Assembly: GCA_902470475.1 (NCBI GenBank)
Contig: CABRGT010000016.1
Location: 1-31,879 of the forward strand
Length of the DNA: 31,879 nt
DNA from: an uncultured Porphyromonadaceae bacterium
Lineage (GTDB): Bacteria > Bacteroidota > Bacteroidia > Bacteroidales > Muribaculaceae
Direction of reading: 5' to 3'
The notes under the pieces are model-generated. The model was not told where the DNA came from. It searched no databases and saw nothing but the letters and a program-made list of their open reading frames with translations. Of the stretch, positions 1-7,940 are shown one piece after another. Position 1 is the first letter of the stretch. Each line of letters opens with the position of its first letter. The position numbers and the translations under genes are program-made.

Positions 1-133
1 CCGATCTGATCAGCGGCAGCCCGGCGGCGGCAATGGCCTGCCCGGTGGCCTCGGCGGCCTCTATGAAGGCGGGATTGTTTCCGGCCGAAGAGCCGCAATA
101 TATCGTGATGCCTTTTATCTCGCTGTGTTTCAT
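1..133 (-). CDS. LOG family protein (Rossmann-fold nucleotide hydrolase), N-terminal fragment cut by window edge
   Basis: Reading leftwards from the ATG at 133-131, the 44 visible residues begin MKHSEIKGITIYCGSSAGNN and continue with PAFIEAAEATGQAIAAAG. The CGSSxGxxPxFxxAA pattern near the N-terminus is the hallmark of the LOG/TIGR00730 family (cytokinin riboside 5'-monophosphate phosphoribohydrolase or purine 5'-nucleotidase-like proteins). The PGGxGTxxE catalytic motif would lie beyond the window and cannot be checked. The start overlaps the rfbB stop in an ATGA arrangement (130-133), so it is probably translated as the last visible member of the rfb operon. The role in a Bacteroidales cell is not known; nucleotide salvage is the usual inference. 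Confidence 0.8.
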   Translation of the reverse strand, partial: MKHSEIKGITIYCGSSAGNNPAFIEAAEATGQAIAAAGLPLIRS

Positions 134-1200
134 TTCTGAAGATGTGCTATGGGGCTGTTGCGGCTGTTCATAGCTTCGAGCCATTCCGGGTTGTCGAGAT
201 ACCAGTCGACTGTCTTTGCCAGACCTTCCGGGAACGTATGCCGTGGCGTCCAGCCCAGGTCGCGGCTCAGGCGTGTCGAGTCGATGGCGTAGCGCAGGTC
301 GTGGCCCGGGCGGTCGGTGACGTAGCTGATAAGGTCGAGGTCGGCTCCTTCGGGGCGTCCCAGACGCCGGTCTACGGCTACGATCAGTTCTCTGATCAGA
401 TCGATGTTGCGCCACTGGTTGAAGCCGCCGATGTTGTATGTCGTGCCCGGTTCGGCGCGGTGGAATACGAGATCGAGAGCCTCGACGTGGTCGCCGACGT
501 AGAGCCAGTCGCGCACGTTCTCGCCGTTGCCGTAGACAGGCAGCGGTTTGCGGTTGCGGATGTTGTTGATGAACAGAGGAATCAGTTTTTCGGGGAACTG
601 GTTCGGTCCGTAGTTGTTGGAGCAGTTGGTTATCACGGTGGGCATGCCGTATGTGTCGTGGAACGAGCGTACGAAGTGATCGCTCGATGCCTTGGATGCA
701 GAGTAGGGACTATGCGGCGCATATGGCGTGTCCTCGGTAAACAGATCATTGCTGCCGGCCTCCAGGGCACCATATACCTCATCGGTCGACACATGGTGGA
801 ATTTCTTTCCGTCGAAACCCTCGGGGCGTGCCATCCACGCGTCTTTGGCTGCCTGCAGCAGAGTCATGGTGCCCAGTACATTGGTGCGTGCGAATACGAA
901 CGGATCGCTGATCGAGCGGTCGACATGGCTTTCGGCCGCGAGGTGGATCACACCGTCGATCTCATAGCGGCGCATGATGTCGCTGATCGTTTTGAAGTCG
1001 GCAATGTCGGCCTGGCAGAATACATAGTTGGGTTTGCCCTCGACGTCGGTGAGGTTGAGGAGCGAGCCTGCGTAGGTCAGGGCGTCGACATTGACTATGC
1101 GGTAGTCGGGGTAACGGTTGACGAGGCGTTTCACCAGATGGCATCCGATGAATCCGGCCCCGCCGGTCACTATTATGTTTCTTTTATATTGCTTGCTCAT
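130..1200 (-). CDS. rfbB: dTDP-glucose 4,6-dehydratase
   Basis: This 356-residue short-chain dehydrogenase/reductase converts dTDP-glucose to dTDP-4-keto-6-deoxyglucose, the second step of dTDP-rhamnose and related deoxysugar synthesis, in the cytoplasm. The NAD-binding loop GGAGFIG is at residues 13-19, the STDEVYG motif carrying the catalytic Asp-Glu pair at 138-144, and the Tyr-x3-Lys pair is Y166/K170 within PYSASKAS. VRDWLYVGDH near residue 230 is also typical. Length matches the family (about 350). It starts only 7 bp after rfbC and overlaps the downstream LOG gene by 4 bp, so it is part of one rfbA-rfbC-rfbB transcription unit. Identification is secure. Which final sugar is made cannot be told, because no reductase gene is next to it. 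Confidence 0.96.
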   Translation of the reverse strand: MSKQYKRNIIVTGGAGFIGCHLVKRLVNRYPDYRIVNVDALTYAGSLLNLTDVEGKPNYVFCQADIADFKTISDIMRRYEIDGVIHLAAESHVDRSISDPFVFARTNVLGTMTLLQAAKDAWMARPEGFDGKKFHHVSTDEVYGALEAGSNDLFTEDTPYAPHSPYSASKASSDHFVRSFHDTYGMPTVITNCSNNYGPNQFPEKLIPLFINNIRNRKPLPVYGNGENVRDWLYVGDHVEALDLVFHRAEPGTTYNIGGFNQWRNIDLIRELIVAVDRRLGRPEGADLDLISYVTDRPGHDLRYAIDSTRLSRDLGWTPRHTFPEGLAKTVDWYLDNPEWLEAMNSRNSPIAHLQK

Positions 1201-1207
1201 TTTTTTG

Positions 1208-1765
1208 TCATTGGAGGCTGAAAGGTGTGTCGAAATCGGCCCAGGCGTCGTGGTGCCGGTCTTTTTCGGAGATTATCGGCTCGCTGTCGGCAGTCTGCCA
1301 GTCGATTGCAAGGTCGGGATCGTTCCATGCGATTCCGCCTTCGGATTCAGGGGCGTAATAATTGTCGCATTTGTAGGTGAAAGTCGCCTCGGGAGAGAGT
1401 ACGGAGTAGCCGTGGGCGAATCCGCGCGGTATGAAGAGTCGCCGGTGGTTCTCGTCGGACAGTTCGACGGCTATCCACCGGCCGTATGTGGGCGACCCTG
1501 CGCGAAGATCGACTGCCACGTCGAGCACCCGGCCGCTTACCACGCCCACGAGCTTTGCCTGCGCATGTGGCGGCCGCTGGAAGTGCAGTCCGCGTACCAC
1601 CCCGGCGGTCGACCGGCTTTCGTTCTCCTGAACGAACGTCACAGGACCGATCAGGCGGTCGGCATCGCGCTGTGTCCAGCTCTCGAAGAAATATCCGCGG
1701 CTGTCGCGGTGGATCTCCGGCTCGAGTATCACGACTCCTTCAAGTTCTGTTTTTATTGCTTTCAT
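1208..1765 (-). CDS. rfbC: dTDP-4-dehydrorhamnose 3,5-epimerase
   Basis: This cupin-fold epimerase acts on dTDP-4-keto-6-deoxyglucose. I see RDSRGYFFESW at residues 20-30, the RGLHFQ motif with the catalytic His61, a Lys at 71 and the TYKCDNYYAPE segment containing the catalytic Tyr131; 185 residues is the normal length. I chose the ATG at 1765-1763. The codon just upstream is TTG (1768-1766), which would add one residue, but the ATG start matches the usual MKAIxT/MNVIxT beginning of the family. The 5' end overlaps the 3' end of rfbA by about 26 bp, which suggests translational coupling. The gene is followed after 7 bp by rfbB with no rfbD in between. Confidence 0.95.
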   Translation of the reverse strand: MKAIKTELEGVVILEPEIHRDSRGYFFESWTQRDADRLIGPVTFVQENESRSTAGVVRGLHFQRPPHAQAKLVGVVSGRVLDVAVDLRAGSPTYGRWIAVELSDENHRRLFIPRGFAHGYSVLSPEATFTYKCDNYYAPESEGGIAWNDPDLAIDWQTADSEPIISEKDRHHDAWADFDTPFSLQ

Positions 1766-2642
1766 CAACTTCTGCGATTACTTTATAAAGATACTGGCCG
1801 TACTGGTTGGATGCCATTGTCCGGGCTGATTCCTCTATCGTCCGGCGTGGGATCCAGCCGCGGCGGTAGGCCATGCCCTCGAGGCATGCGATCTTCAGTC
1901 CCTGGCGTTTCTCGAGGACTTCGACGTAGATCGACGCTTCTGACAGGGAATCGTGTGTGCCTGTGTCGAGCCATGCGAAGCCTTCGGGCAGAGTCTGCAC
2001 GTGGAGCTGTCCGCGGCGGAGATATTCGTTGTTGAGCGAGGTGATTTCCAGCTCGCCGCGGGCCGACGGGCGGATCGTGGCGGCGATCTCGCTCACCCCG
2101 GCCGGATAAAAGTAGAGGCCGGTGACGGCATATTTCGACTTGGGTTCGGCGGGTTTTTCCTCGATCGAGAGGCATCGTCCTTCAGCGTCGAATTCGGCCA
2201 CGCCATAGCGTTCGGGGTCGTCGACGCGGTAGCCGAACACGGTGGCCTGACCCTCGCTTTCAGCACGGCGTACAGCCTCGGTGAGGCGTGTGGTGAATCC
2301 GGCCCCGTGGAATATGTTGTCGCCCAGGATCAGACATGCGGCCTCGTTGCCGAGGAATTCACGACCGATGATGAATGCCTGTGCCAGGCCGTCGGGACTT
2401 GGCTGTGCGGCGTAGCTCAGGCGCACGCCGAAGTCGCTGCCGTCGCCGAGCAGGCGTCTGAACGCAGGCAGGTCGGCGGGCGTCGATATCAGCAGTATGT
2501 CGCGGATACCGGCCTGCATGAGGGTAGCCAGCGGATAGTAGACCATCGGCTTGTCGTACACGGGCAGCAGCTGTTTGCTCACGCCCTTGGTGATCGGATA
2601 CAGACGCGAGCCGGTGCCTCCGGCGAGTATGATTCCTTTCAT
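1740..2642 (-). CDS. rfbA: glucose-1-phosphate thymidylyltransferase
   Basis: This enzyme makes dTDP-glucose from dTTP and glucose-1-phosphate, the entry step to dTDP-deoxysugars. The N-terminal nucleotide-binding signature LAGGTGSRLYP (residues 6-16) is followed by KQLLPVYDKPMVYYPL, and GDNIFHG, EEKPAEPKSKYAVTGLYFY and the LDTGTHDSL segment are all present. Its 300 residues are slightly longer than the usual 290-295 because the tail runs into rfbC. The ATG at 2642-2640 is preceded 17 nt upstream by a -7 element TAACTTTG (2659-2666), suggesting that the rfb operon has its own promoter after the kinase gene. Identification is very secure. Confidence 0.97.
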   Translation of the reverse strand: MKGIILAGGTGSRLYPITKGVSKQLLPVYDKPMVYYPLATLMQAGIRDILLISTPADLPAFRRLLGDGSDFGVRLSYAAQPSPDGLAQAFIIGREFLGNEAACLILGDNIFHGAGFTTRLTEAVRRAESEGQATVFGYRVDDPERYGVAEFDAEGRCLSIEEKPAEPKSKYAVTGLYFYPAGVSEIAATIRPSARGELEITSLNNEYLRRGQLHVQTLPEGFAWLDTGTHDSLSEASIYVEVLEKRQGLKIACLEGMAYRRGWIPRRTIEESARTMASNQYGQYLYKVIAEVDESNKNRT

Positions 2643-2658
2643 TGGCGAGTATTTTTCG

Positions 2659-2666
2659 CAAAGTTA
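2659..2666 (-). promoter_or_regulatory. -7 promoter element for the rfb operon
   Basis: Read on the minus strand this is TAACTTTG, an exact match to the Bacteroidota -7 consensus TAnnTTTG, 17 nt before the rfbA ATG. I do not see a good -33 TTTG at the ideal 19-21 nt spacing, so the element is plausible but incomplete. Confidence 0.5.
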
Positions 2667-2690
2667 ACGCTTTTTGCCCGATAAAGTTTC

Positions 2691-3425
2691 CTATTTGAGG
2701 AGTTTTTTGAGTCGCCGCTTGAGTATGTAGAGGCGCTTGGCCCGCTGTGCCCGGCGCATGGCTTCGTCGGGCGCCATGCCCGATGCGCGGGCGTAGGCCT
2801 GGGCTATCTCGGCCAGAAGGGCACGGTCATCGGCCACGGTGCGGAAATTTTTCATAAGGCGCCGCTTTGACCGCACTCCGAATGCCATGCGGTTGATGTC
2901 GACGAGCGACAGCGATATGCGGCCGTCGGAATCCACTCGCCACAGCACGTTGCCCTGCGAGAAATCCTTCATAAATATGTGGGCGCGGTGCAGGTCGGCC
3001 ATGAGCCGTCCGATGGCCTCGACTATGGCCGTGCGGTGCTCCGACACGGCAATGTGGCGTATGTCCTCGAAGCCCTGAAGCTGTTCGCTCACGAAGTAGC
3101 TGGTGCCGAAACGCACACCTTCGCGTTGCTCCACATAGGCCAGTGGAGCCGGGGTGGGGAAGCCCTGCGCGAGCAGCTTGCCGGCGTTCTCGTAAGCGCG
3201 CCGTGCTTTCCCGCGGCGCAGGTTGCCGTAGACAAGCCGGTTGATGGCGTGCGGGATGCGGAACTGCTTGATGTTTACTTCACCGGCTTCGGTAGGCAGG
3301 CTTACCACGCGATTTCGGCCCTTGTAGATGTCTATGGCTTCCACCGGGATGCCATCGGCGGCGAGTTGCCGGGCCAGTGCGGTAAGCCACGCCTCGCGGC
3401 TACTTGTCGTGATGCTGACACCCAT
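2691..3425 (-). CDS. Kdo/WaaP-family lipopolysaccharide kinase-like protein
   Basis: The 244-residue protein has the layout of the small protein-kinase-like LPS kinases (Kdo kinase/WaaP/InaA superfamily, PF06293 type), which phosphorylate lipid A-core sugars at the inner face of the cytoplasmic membrane. A nucleotide-binding Lys is likely K53 (VNIKQF). The catalytic loop is FMKDFSQGNVLW at 151-162, with Asp154 as catalytic base and Asn159 as metal ligand, and the second metal Asp is in LVDINRM (Asp176). The usual HGD is KD here, a variant I associate with Bacteroidales homologues. The tail is strongly basic (KRAKRLYILKRRLKKLLK), as expected for a membrane-associated enzyme. The start overlaps the glycosyltransferase upstream by 26 bp. 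The context supports LPS core modification; the exact substrate is unknown. Confidence 0.8.
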   Translation of the reverse strand: MGVSITTSSREAWLTALARQLAADGIPVEAIDIYKGRNRVVSLPTEAGEVNIKQFRIPHAINRLVYGNLRRGKARRAYENAGKLLAQGFPTPAPLAYVEQREGVRFGTSYFVSEQLQGFEDIRHIAVSEHRTAIVEAIGRLMADLHRAHIFMKDFSQGNVLWRVDSDGRISLSLVDINRMAFGVRSKRRLMKNFRTVADDRALLAEIAQAYARASGMAPDEAMRRAQRAKRLYILKRRLKKLLK

Positions 3426-4491
3426 CGTAAATGGCCATTATGGATTTATAGAATTTATCGTAAGAAAGGTCGGAAATCAGTTTTCGGTGTCCGGCCTCGC
3501 CCATTCTGTGGCAGAGATCGCGGTCATCGAGCAGGCGCCCGATGGCGTCGGCGAGTGCGCGCGGCGATTCGGGTGCTACGAGCAGTCCGGTCACTCCGTC
3601 GTCGACTGTTTCGGGCTGGGCGCCGATGTCGGTCGTCACGACAGCCACGCGGCAGGCGTAAGCTTCCTGGATGATAAGCGGGCATGCTTCAGCTACGCGT
3701 GAGGGGAGCACGGCTATATCAGCGCCCGCAAGTTCGGCGAAGACGTCGGCCTTGTGTCCCTTGAAGTCGACGCGGTCGGCAATTCCCAGCGCGCGTGCCT
3801 GCTTCTCGAACGCGACCTCGTCGCGCGGCAGTCCGGATCCGACTATGTCGAGTTTCCAGCGGCGGTCAGAAATTAGCGCCATCGCCTCGAGCAGCACGTC
3901 TATGCCCTTTTCATGCGCGAGTCTCCCCGCATAAATCAGTCGCGGCGGATTTTCGTGATCCTTTTCGGGGTAGGGTAGGGGAGAGGGCATGGCTATGGAG
4001 TTGACGACCGTGTGAAGCCGACTGCGGTCGAATCCGGCCGGAAGTGTCGAGCAGAAACGGTCGTGCGCGAGCTGCGACACGAATATCACCGCGTCGAGGG
4101 CTGCGAGCGTACGCAGGTGCGATTTATCGGTCTTGGCCGGTCGCACAAGGTGCCGGGTGGCTACTATATATATATCCTTTCGGTCGCATAGGCGCCGTGC
4201 GGCCACGGCTGTGTATGCGTCCTTGAAGTTGTGGACGTGGACTATGACAGGACCCTCGATGCCGCGCAGATGCTTGGCCAGCCTGACCGGTGTCACCACG
4301 TCGATAACTCCACCCAGGTGCAGATATCCGCTGTGCAGCCCTTCGTCGGCAAATGGTTTCGCGACAGCTTCATAGCGGCGGGTGAATATGCCGACGCAGT
4401 GGCCGTCGGCCCGTTGGGCGCGGCCGAGGTCGAGGACGTAACGTTCGCCGCCGCCCCATACTTTATTGGAGACGAGATGTATGATGTTCAT
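3400..4491 (-). CDS. GT4-family glycosyltransferase
   Basis: This is a 363-residue GT-B glycosyltransferase (Glycos_transf_1 type). The N-terminal HLVSNKVWGGGERYVLDLG acceptor-domain motif and the C-terminal RLIYAGRLAHEKGIDVLLEA segment are typical. The nucleotide-sugar site carries the EX7E motif in VAEACPLIIQEAYAC. It probably adds a hexose or similar sugar to the LPS core or O-antigen at the cytoplasmic face. I prefer the ATG at 4491-4489. A GTG two codons upstream (4497-4495) directly abuts the stop of the preceding gene and would add only two residues. It is the middle gene of a GT2-GT4-kinase unit with overlapping or abutting genes. Donor and acceptor cannot be assigned from the sequence. 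Confidence 0.9.
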   Translation of the reverse strand: MNIIHLVSNKVWGGGERYVLDLGRAQRADGHCVGIFTRRYEAVAKPFADEGLHSGYLHLGGVIDVVTPVRLAKHLRGIEGPVIVHVHNFKDAYTAVAARRLCDRKDIYIVATRHLVRPAKTDKSHLRTLAALDAVIFVSQLAHDRFCSTLPAGFDRSRLHTVVNSIAMPSPLPYPEKDHENPPRLIYAGRLAHEKGIDVLLEAMALISDRRWKLDIVGSGLPRDEVAFEKQARALGIADRVDFKGHKADVFAELAGADIAVLPSRVAEACPLIIQEAYACRVAVVTTDIGAQPETVDDGVTGLLVAPESPRALADAIGRLLDDRDLCHRMGEAGHRKLISDLSYDKFYKSIMAIYDGCQHHDK

Positions 4492-4497
4492 CCGCAC

Positions 4498-5265
4498 TCA
4501 GCGCTTTTTCTGTTCTTTGATTATGTCGCGTGCCATGCGGTAGGCCTCGTAGGTTGTGCGGCTGCGGCGACCGGCTATGGAGATGCCGTTGGGTCCGTCG
4601 AGCCATGCCAGATCGACAACCTGCGACTGGAGGTATTTCAGAGCTGCCTGCAGGAAAGGTGTCGGCGCCCATATCGAGCGGTGACCTACGGCCAGCGACT
4701 TGGCCTGCAGCGACGCCAGGCGGTTTTCCTTCTTGTGAAATTCAGACATGGACGCGCAGCGGTAATGATGGATTGTGCCTGGCAATGTGGCCGGAATCAC
4801 GCTGTCGGGAAAAGACACTTTGTCCGAGTAGTCGCGCAGATTCCAGTTGGCGTAGCGTTTGTTGAACAGGCGCACCTGCGCTACCGGCTCGAATCCGGAG
4901 TGGCGGATCGGTTTGCCGCAGAAATAATTCTGGATCCATGCCCGGTAAACCCGGTGCCTGAAGCCTTCTGCCTTGGTCTTGATCAGATAATCGCGCATTT
5001 CCTCGTCGATCACCTCATCGGCGTCGATTGACAGGATGTAGACATTCTCAGCCAGACCGGTCGCATACTGGCGCTGGGAGCCGAAGCCCTGGAATTCGCG
5101 CTGAGTCACCTTGCAGCCGTAGCGCTTGCACACATCGAGTGTGCGGTCGGTCGAATATGAGTCCACGACGATGATTTCGTCGGCGACTCCGTTCAGAGCA
5201 TTGAGGCAGCGTTCAAGGTTGTTCTCTTCGTTGCGTGTGATAATGGTGGCGGATATTTTGTCCAT
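4498..5265 (-). CDS. GT2-family glycosyltransferase, WaaE/KdtX-like
   Basis: This 255-residue GT-A enzyme begins with ISATIITRNEENNLERCLNAL, has EIIVVDSYSTDRT and carries the metal-binding DAD at 81-83 (LSIDADEVI). Those features plus the HHYRCASMSEFHKKENRLASLQA segment resemble the WaaE/KdtX group of LPS-core beta-glycosyltransferases. It is the first gene of the leftward GT2-GT4-kinase cluster and ends one base before the GTG that precedes the GT4 start. It lies behind a good Bacteroidota promoter (5307-5338). Activity on an LPS inner-core sugar is inferred from family and neighbours. Confidence 0.9.
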   Translation of the reverse strand: MDKISATIITRNEENNLERCLNALNGVADEIIVVDSYSTDRTLDVCKRYGCKVTQREFQGFGSQRQYATGLAENVYILSIDADEVIDEEMRDYLIKTKAEGFRHRVYRAWIQNYFCGKPIRHSGFEPVAQVRLFNKRYANWNLRDYSDKVSFPDSVIPATLPGTIHHYRCASMSEFHKKENRLASLQAKSLAVGHRSIWAPTPFLQAALKYLQSQVVDLAWLDGPNGISIAGRRSRTTYEAYRMARDIIKEQKKR

Positions 5266-5306
5266 GGTGTTTTCCGGCTGCGTTTTCCATTTTACGTTAA
5301 GTGTCG

Positions 5307-5338
5307 CAAAATTAATAAATTTTTACGATCCGGCCAAC
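5307..5338 (-). promoter_or_regulatory. promoter of the GT2-GT4-kinase cluster
   Basis: Minus-strand -7 element TAATTTTG (5307-5314) matches TAnnTTTG. A -33-like GTTG lies at 5335-5338 with 20-bp spacing, one mismatch from TTTG. The GT2 ATG is 41 nt downstream of the -7 element. Confidence 0.55.
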
Positions 5339-5563
5339 ATCCGTCCTTTTTTAAGTTTCGGAGGTCTTGACGGCTTTATCGGCTCTTCCGGTGTCCGCTG
5401 ATTTCAGCCGATTTTTACGGCCATCTGCCCTGATGACTGCAAAAAGTCGCTTAATTTTCGCCTTGTTTTGAGCTTAAATCGCTGATAAATGTATGTATAT
5501 CCTCAAAAATTCCTGTTCGTATTTTTCTTGAAATAGAATTCTCGAGACCTGTTTTTGCTGAAA
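5339..5563. other. AT-rich divergent intergenic spacer
   Basis: This is the core of the 347-bp gap between the leftward GT2 gene and rightward ybeY. It is AT-richer than the flanks. I see no RNA gene, repeat or convincing small reading frame in it; it mainly separates the two divergent promoters. Confidence 0.5.
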
Positions 5564-5594
5564 TTTGAAAAATCAAATTATTTTTTTAACTTTG
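5564..5594 (+). promoter_or_regulatory. promoter of ybeY-mnmG
   Basis: TTTG at 5564-5567, 19-bp spacer, then TAACTTTG at 5587-5594: an exact Bacteroidota sigma-ABfr consensus. Transcription should begin near 5600, leaving a 5' leader of only about 12-15 nt before the ybeY ATG at 5613. This also rules out the in-frame TTG at 5565 as start codon. Confidence 0.8.
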
Positions 5595-5612
5595 CATCTC
5601 AATTACGGGAAG

Positions 5613-6032
5613 ATGATAAATTCGTTCCAATGGTTAAGCCGGGGCACAGAGCTGCCGGCTATTGATTGTGCAGTTACGCAAGAGTGGATTATTCGGGTGG
5701 CCAAGGCCCACGGCAGAATAGTCGGCGACATCACATATATCTTTTGCGATGACGAAGAGATTCTCCGCGTCAACCGCGAATTCCTCAGACACGATTATTA
5801 TACGGATGTCATTACATTCGATTATTCCCGCGGCAAACTCATCTCGGGCGATATTTTCATTTCTCTTGACACCGTACGTTCTAATGCCCAACTTGTTGGC
5901 GCTGATTACGACAACGAACTACACCGTGTGATAATTCACGGTGTTCTGCATCTGTGTGGTATCAACGACAAGGGACCGGGCGAACGCGAGATAATGGAAG
6001 CCTGTGAGAATGAGGCGATTGCCATGCGTTAA
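5613..6032 (+). CDS. ybeY: rRNA maturation RNase YbeY
   Basis: This is a 139-residue UPF0054 metalloprotein, the single-strand endoribonuclease involved in 16S rRNA 3'-end maturation and ribosome quality control. The core LRVNREFLRHDYYTDVITF and the metal motif HGVLHLCG with His109 and His113 are clear. The third ligand position of the H-x3-H-x5-H motif is Asp119 (INDKG) rather than His, a variant I recall from other Bacteroidales. I start at the ATG at 5613. The longer frame back to a TTG at 5565 would include the promoter. The gene lies 27 bp upstream of mnmG and is probably co-transcribed with it. Confidence 0.93.
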   Translation: MINSFQWLSRGTELPAIDCAVTQEWIIRVAKAHGRIVGDITYIFCDDEEILRVNREFLRHDYYTDVITFDYSRGKLISGDIFISLDTVRSNAQLVGADYDNELHRVIIHGVLHLCGINDKGPGEREIMEACENEAIAMR

Positions 6033-6059
6033 TGTTTTATTTTTTACTCGTAGGACTAT

Positions 6060-7937
6060 ATGAAGTTTGATTTCGACGTGATAGTGGTCGGTGCCGGCCA
6101 TGCCGGATGCGAGGCTGCGGCGGCCGCCGCCCGATTGGGAGCCCAGACGCTGCTGATCACGCTCGATATGCACAAAATCGCGCAGATGAGCTGCAATCCT
6201 GCCATCGGTGGTATCGCCAAGGGGCAGATTGTCAGGGAAATAGATGCAATGGGCGGCCTGATGGGTATTGTTACTGACCGCAATTCCATACAGTTCCGCA
6301 TGCTCAATCTTTCGAAGGGGCCTGCAATGTGGAGCCCGCGCGCGCAGGCCGACCGCACCAAGTATTCGCTGATGATGCGCGATATTCTCGAGCATACCGA
6401 TAACCTCAGTATGTGGCAGGGGTGTGTAAACCGCCTCATCATCGAAGATGGCGCCGTCAAGGGAGTGTGTACAGCCGAAGGTGCGGTGTTCCGGGCCCGC
6501 GCGGTCGTGCTTACCAATGGCACGTTTCTCAACGGTCTGATGCACATCGGCCGTTGCAAGTTCCCCGGTGGCCGTATCTCCGAGCCGGCCGTCGAAGGCC
6601 TTACCGAGCAACTTGTCGGTCTCGGTTTTCGTGCCGACCGCATGAAGACCGGCACTCCTGTGCGCATTGACGGCCGGTCGGTACATTGGGACAAGACCAA
6701 GCCGCAGGCCGGCGACTCGTCGCATCATAAATTCTCGTATCTGCCCGAAGTCGAGCGTGTACTTGACCAGCGCGAGTGCTACATCGTCTACACATCCGAG
6801 GCTACGCACGATATCCTCCGCAGCGGTCTGCCGGATTCACCGCTTTATAACGGGCAGATACAGAGCATCGGTCCTCGCTACTGTCCTTCGATCGAGACGA
6901 AGATCGTGACATTCGCCGACAAGACCGAACACCAGCTTTTTCTCGAGCCCGAAGGGGAATCGACAACCGAATACTATCTCAACGGTTTTTCGTCGTCGTT
7001 GCCCATGGATGTACAGATACGGGCTCTGCAGACTATACCCGCACTTGCCGATGTGATGATCTACCGTCCCGGCTACGCCATTGAATATGATTTCTTCGAC
7101 CCTACGCAACTTCGTCATACTCTCGAGACGCAGCTTGTACGTAATCTGTTTTTTGCCGGCCAGATCAACGGAACCACCGGCTACGAGGAGGCTGCCGGGC
7201 AGGGACTCGTTGCCGGTGCCAATGCCGCACTTGCGGCGATGGGCCGTCCTCAGTTTACGCTGGCCCGTGACGAGGCCTACATAGGCGTGCTTATTGATGA
7301 CCTTGTTACCAAGGGTGTCGATGAACCGTACCGCATGTTCACCTCCCGTGCCGAACATCGCATTCTTTTGCGTCAGGACGACGCCGACATGCGCCTTACT
7401 CCGAAAGCATATGAACTCGGTCTGGCCGACGAACGCCGTTATCGGCTCGTAGTAGAGAAGCGCGAATCGCGCGACCGCCTGATCGGTCTGGCCGAGGCTA
7501 CCACAGTCCGCGCCGCGCAGATCAACGGGTATCTTGCATCTATTGAATCGTCTCCCCTCCATCAGAGCGTAAAACTCGTCAGCCTTATCTCGCGTCCGTC
7601 TGTCACGATTGGAGCGCTCGCGGAATTCGTTCCCGAACTGGCTGAGTTCATCGCCTCACTTCCTGCTGACCGCGCTGAGGAAATCGTGGAGGCGGCCGAG
7701 ATTCTCATCAAGTACCGCGGCTACATCGAGCGCGAGCAAGCGGGTGCGGAAAAATTGCGACGCCTTGAGCAACTTCGGTTGCCTGCCGAATTCGACTACT
7801 CGGCCGTCAAGGCTCTTTCGACTGAAGCGCGACAGAAGCTCCAGCGCCAGCGGCCCGAGACAATCGGACAGGCCTCGCGAATTCCCGGTGTCTCGCCCAG
7901 TGATATCAACATTCTGCTTCTTCTGATGAATAGATAA
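6060..7937 (+). CDS. mnmG: tRNA uridine-5-carboxymethylaminomethyl(34) synthesis enzyme MnmG
   Basis: This is a 625-residue FAD- and NADH-dependent enzyme that, with the GTPase MnmE, installs the cmnm5 group on wobble uridine 34 of certain tRNAs. The FAD-binding VVGAGHAGCEAA is at residues 9-20, followed by MSCNPAIGGIAKG, GTFLNG, FAGQINGTTGYEEAAGQGL and PYRMFTSRAEHR; the C-terminal MnmE-interacting domain ends with ASRIPGVSPSDINILLL. Length is normal (620-630). AGGA lies just before the ATG. Upstream is ybeY; immediately downstream of the stop lies a parS-like palindrome. MnmG (GidA) genes are often found near chromosomal origins in other bacteria. Confidence 0.97.
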   Translation: MKFDFDVIVVGAGHAGCEAAAAAARLGAQTLLITLDMHKIAQMSCNPAIGGIAKGQIVREIDAMGGLMGIVTDRNSIQFRMLNLSKGPAMWSPRAQADRTKYSLMMRDILEHTDNLSMWQGCVNRLIIEDGAVKGVCTAEGAVFRARAVVLTNGTFLNGLMHIGRCKFPGGRISEPAVEGLTEQLVGLGFRADRMKTGTPVRIDGRSVHWDKTKPQAGDSSHHKFSYLPEVERVLDQRECYIVYTSEATHDILRSGLPDSPLYNGQIQSIGPRYCPSIETKIVTFADKTEHQLFLEPEGESTTEYYLNGFSSSLPMDVQIRALQTIPALADVMIYRPGYAIEYDFFDPTQLRHTLETQLVRNLFFAGQINGTTGYEEAAGQGLVAGANAALAAMGRPQFTLARDEAYIGVLIDDLVTKGVDEPYRMFTSRAEHRILLRQDDADMRLTPKAYELGLADERRYRLVVEKRESRDRLIGLAEATTVRAAQINGYLASIESSPLHQSVKLVSLISRPSVTIGALAEFVPELAEFIASLPADRAEEIVEAAEILIKYRGYIEREQAGAEKLRRLEQLRLPAEFDYSAVKALSTEARQKLQRQRPETIGQASRIPGVSPSDINILLLLMNR

Positions 7938-7940
7938 ACT

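Noticed and set aside
142..1221. Long open frame on the plus strand opposite rfbB
   Set aside because: It is antisense to a clearly recognisable rfbB and shows no protein-like motif; GC-rich coding DNA commonly leaves open antisense frames.
5339..5563. Possible small RNA or leader peptide in the ybeY/GT2 spacer
   Set aside because: No stable hairpin with T-run, no internal exact promoter and no start with a plausible peptide.
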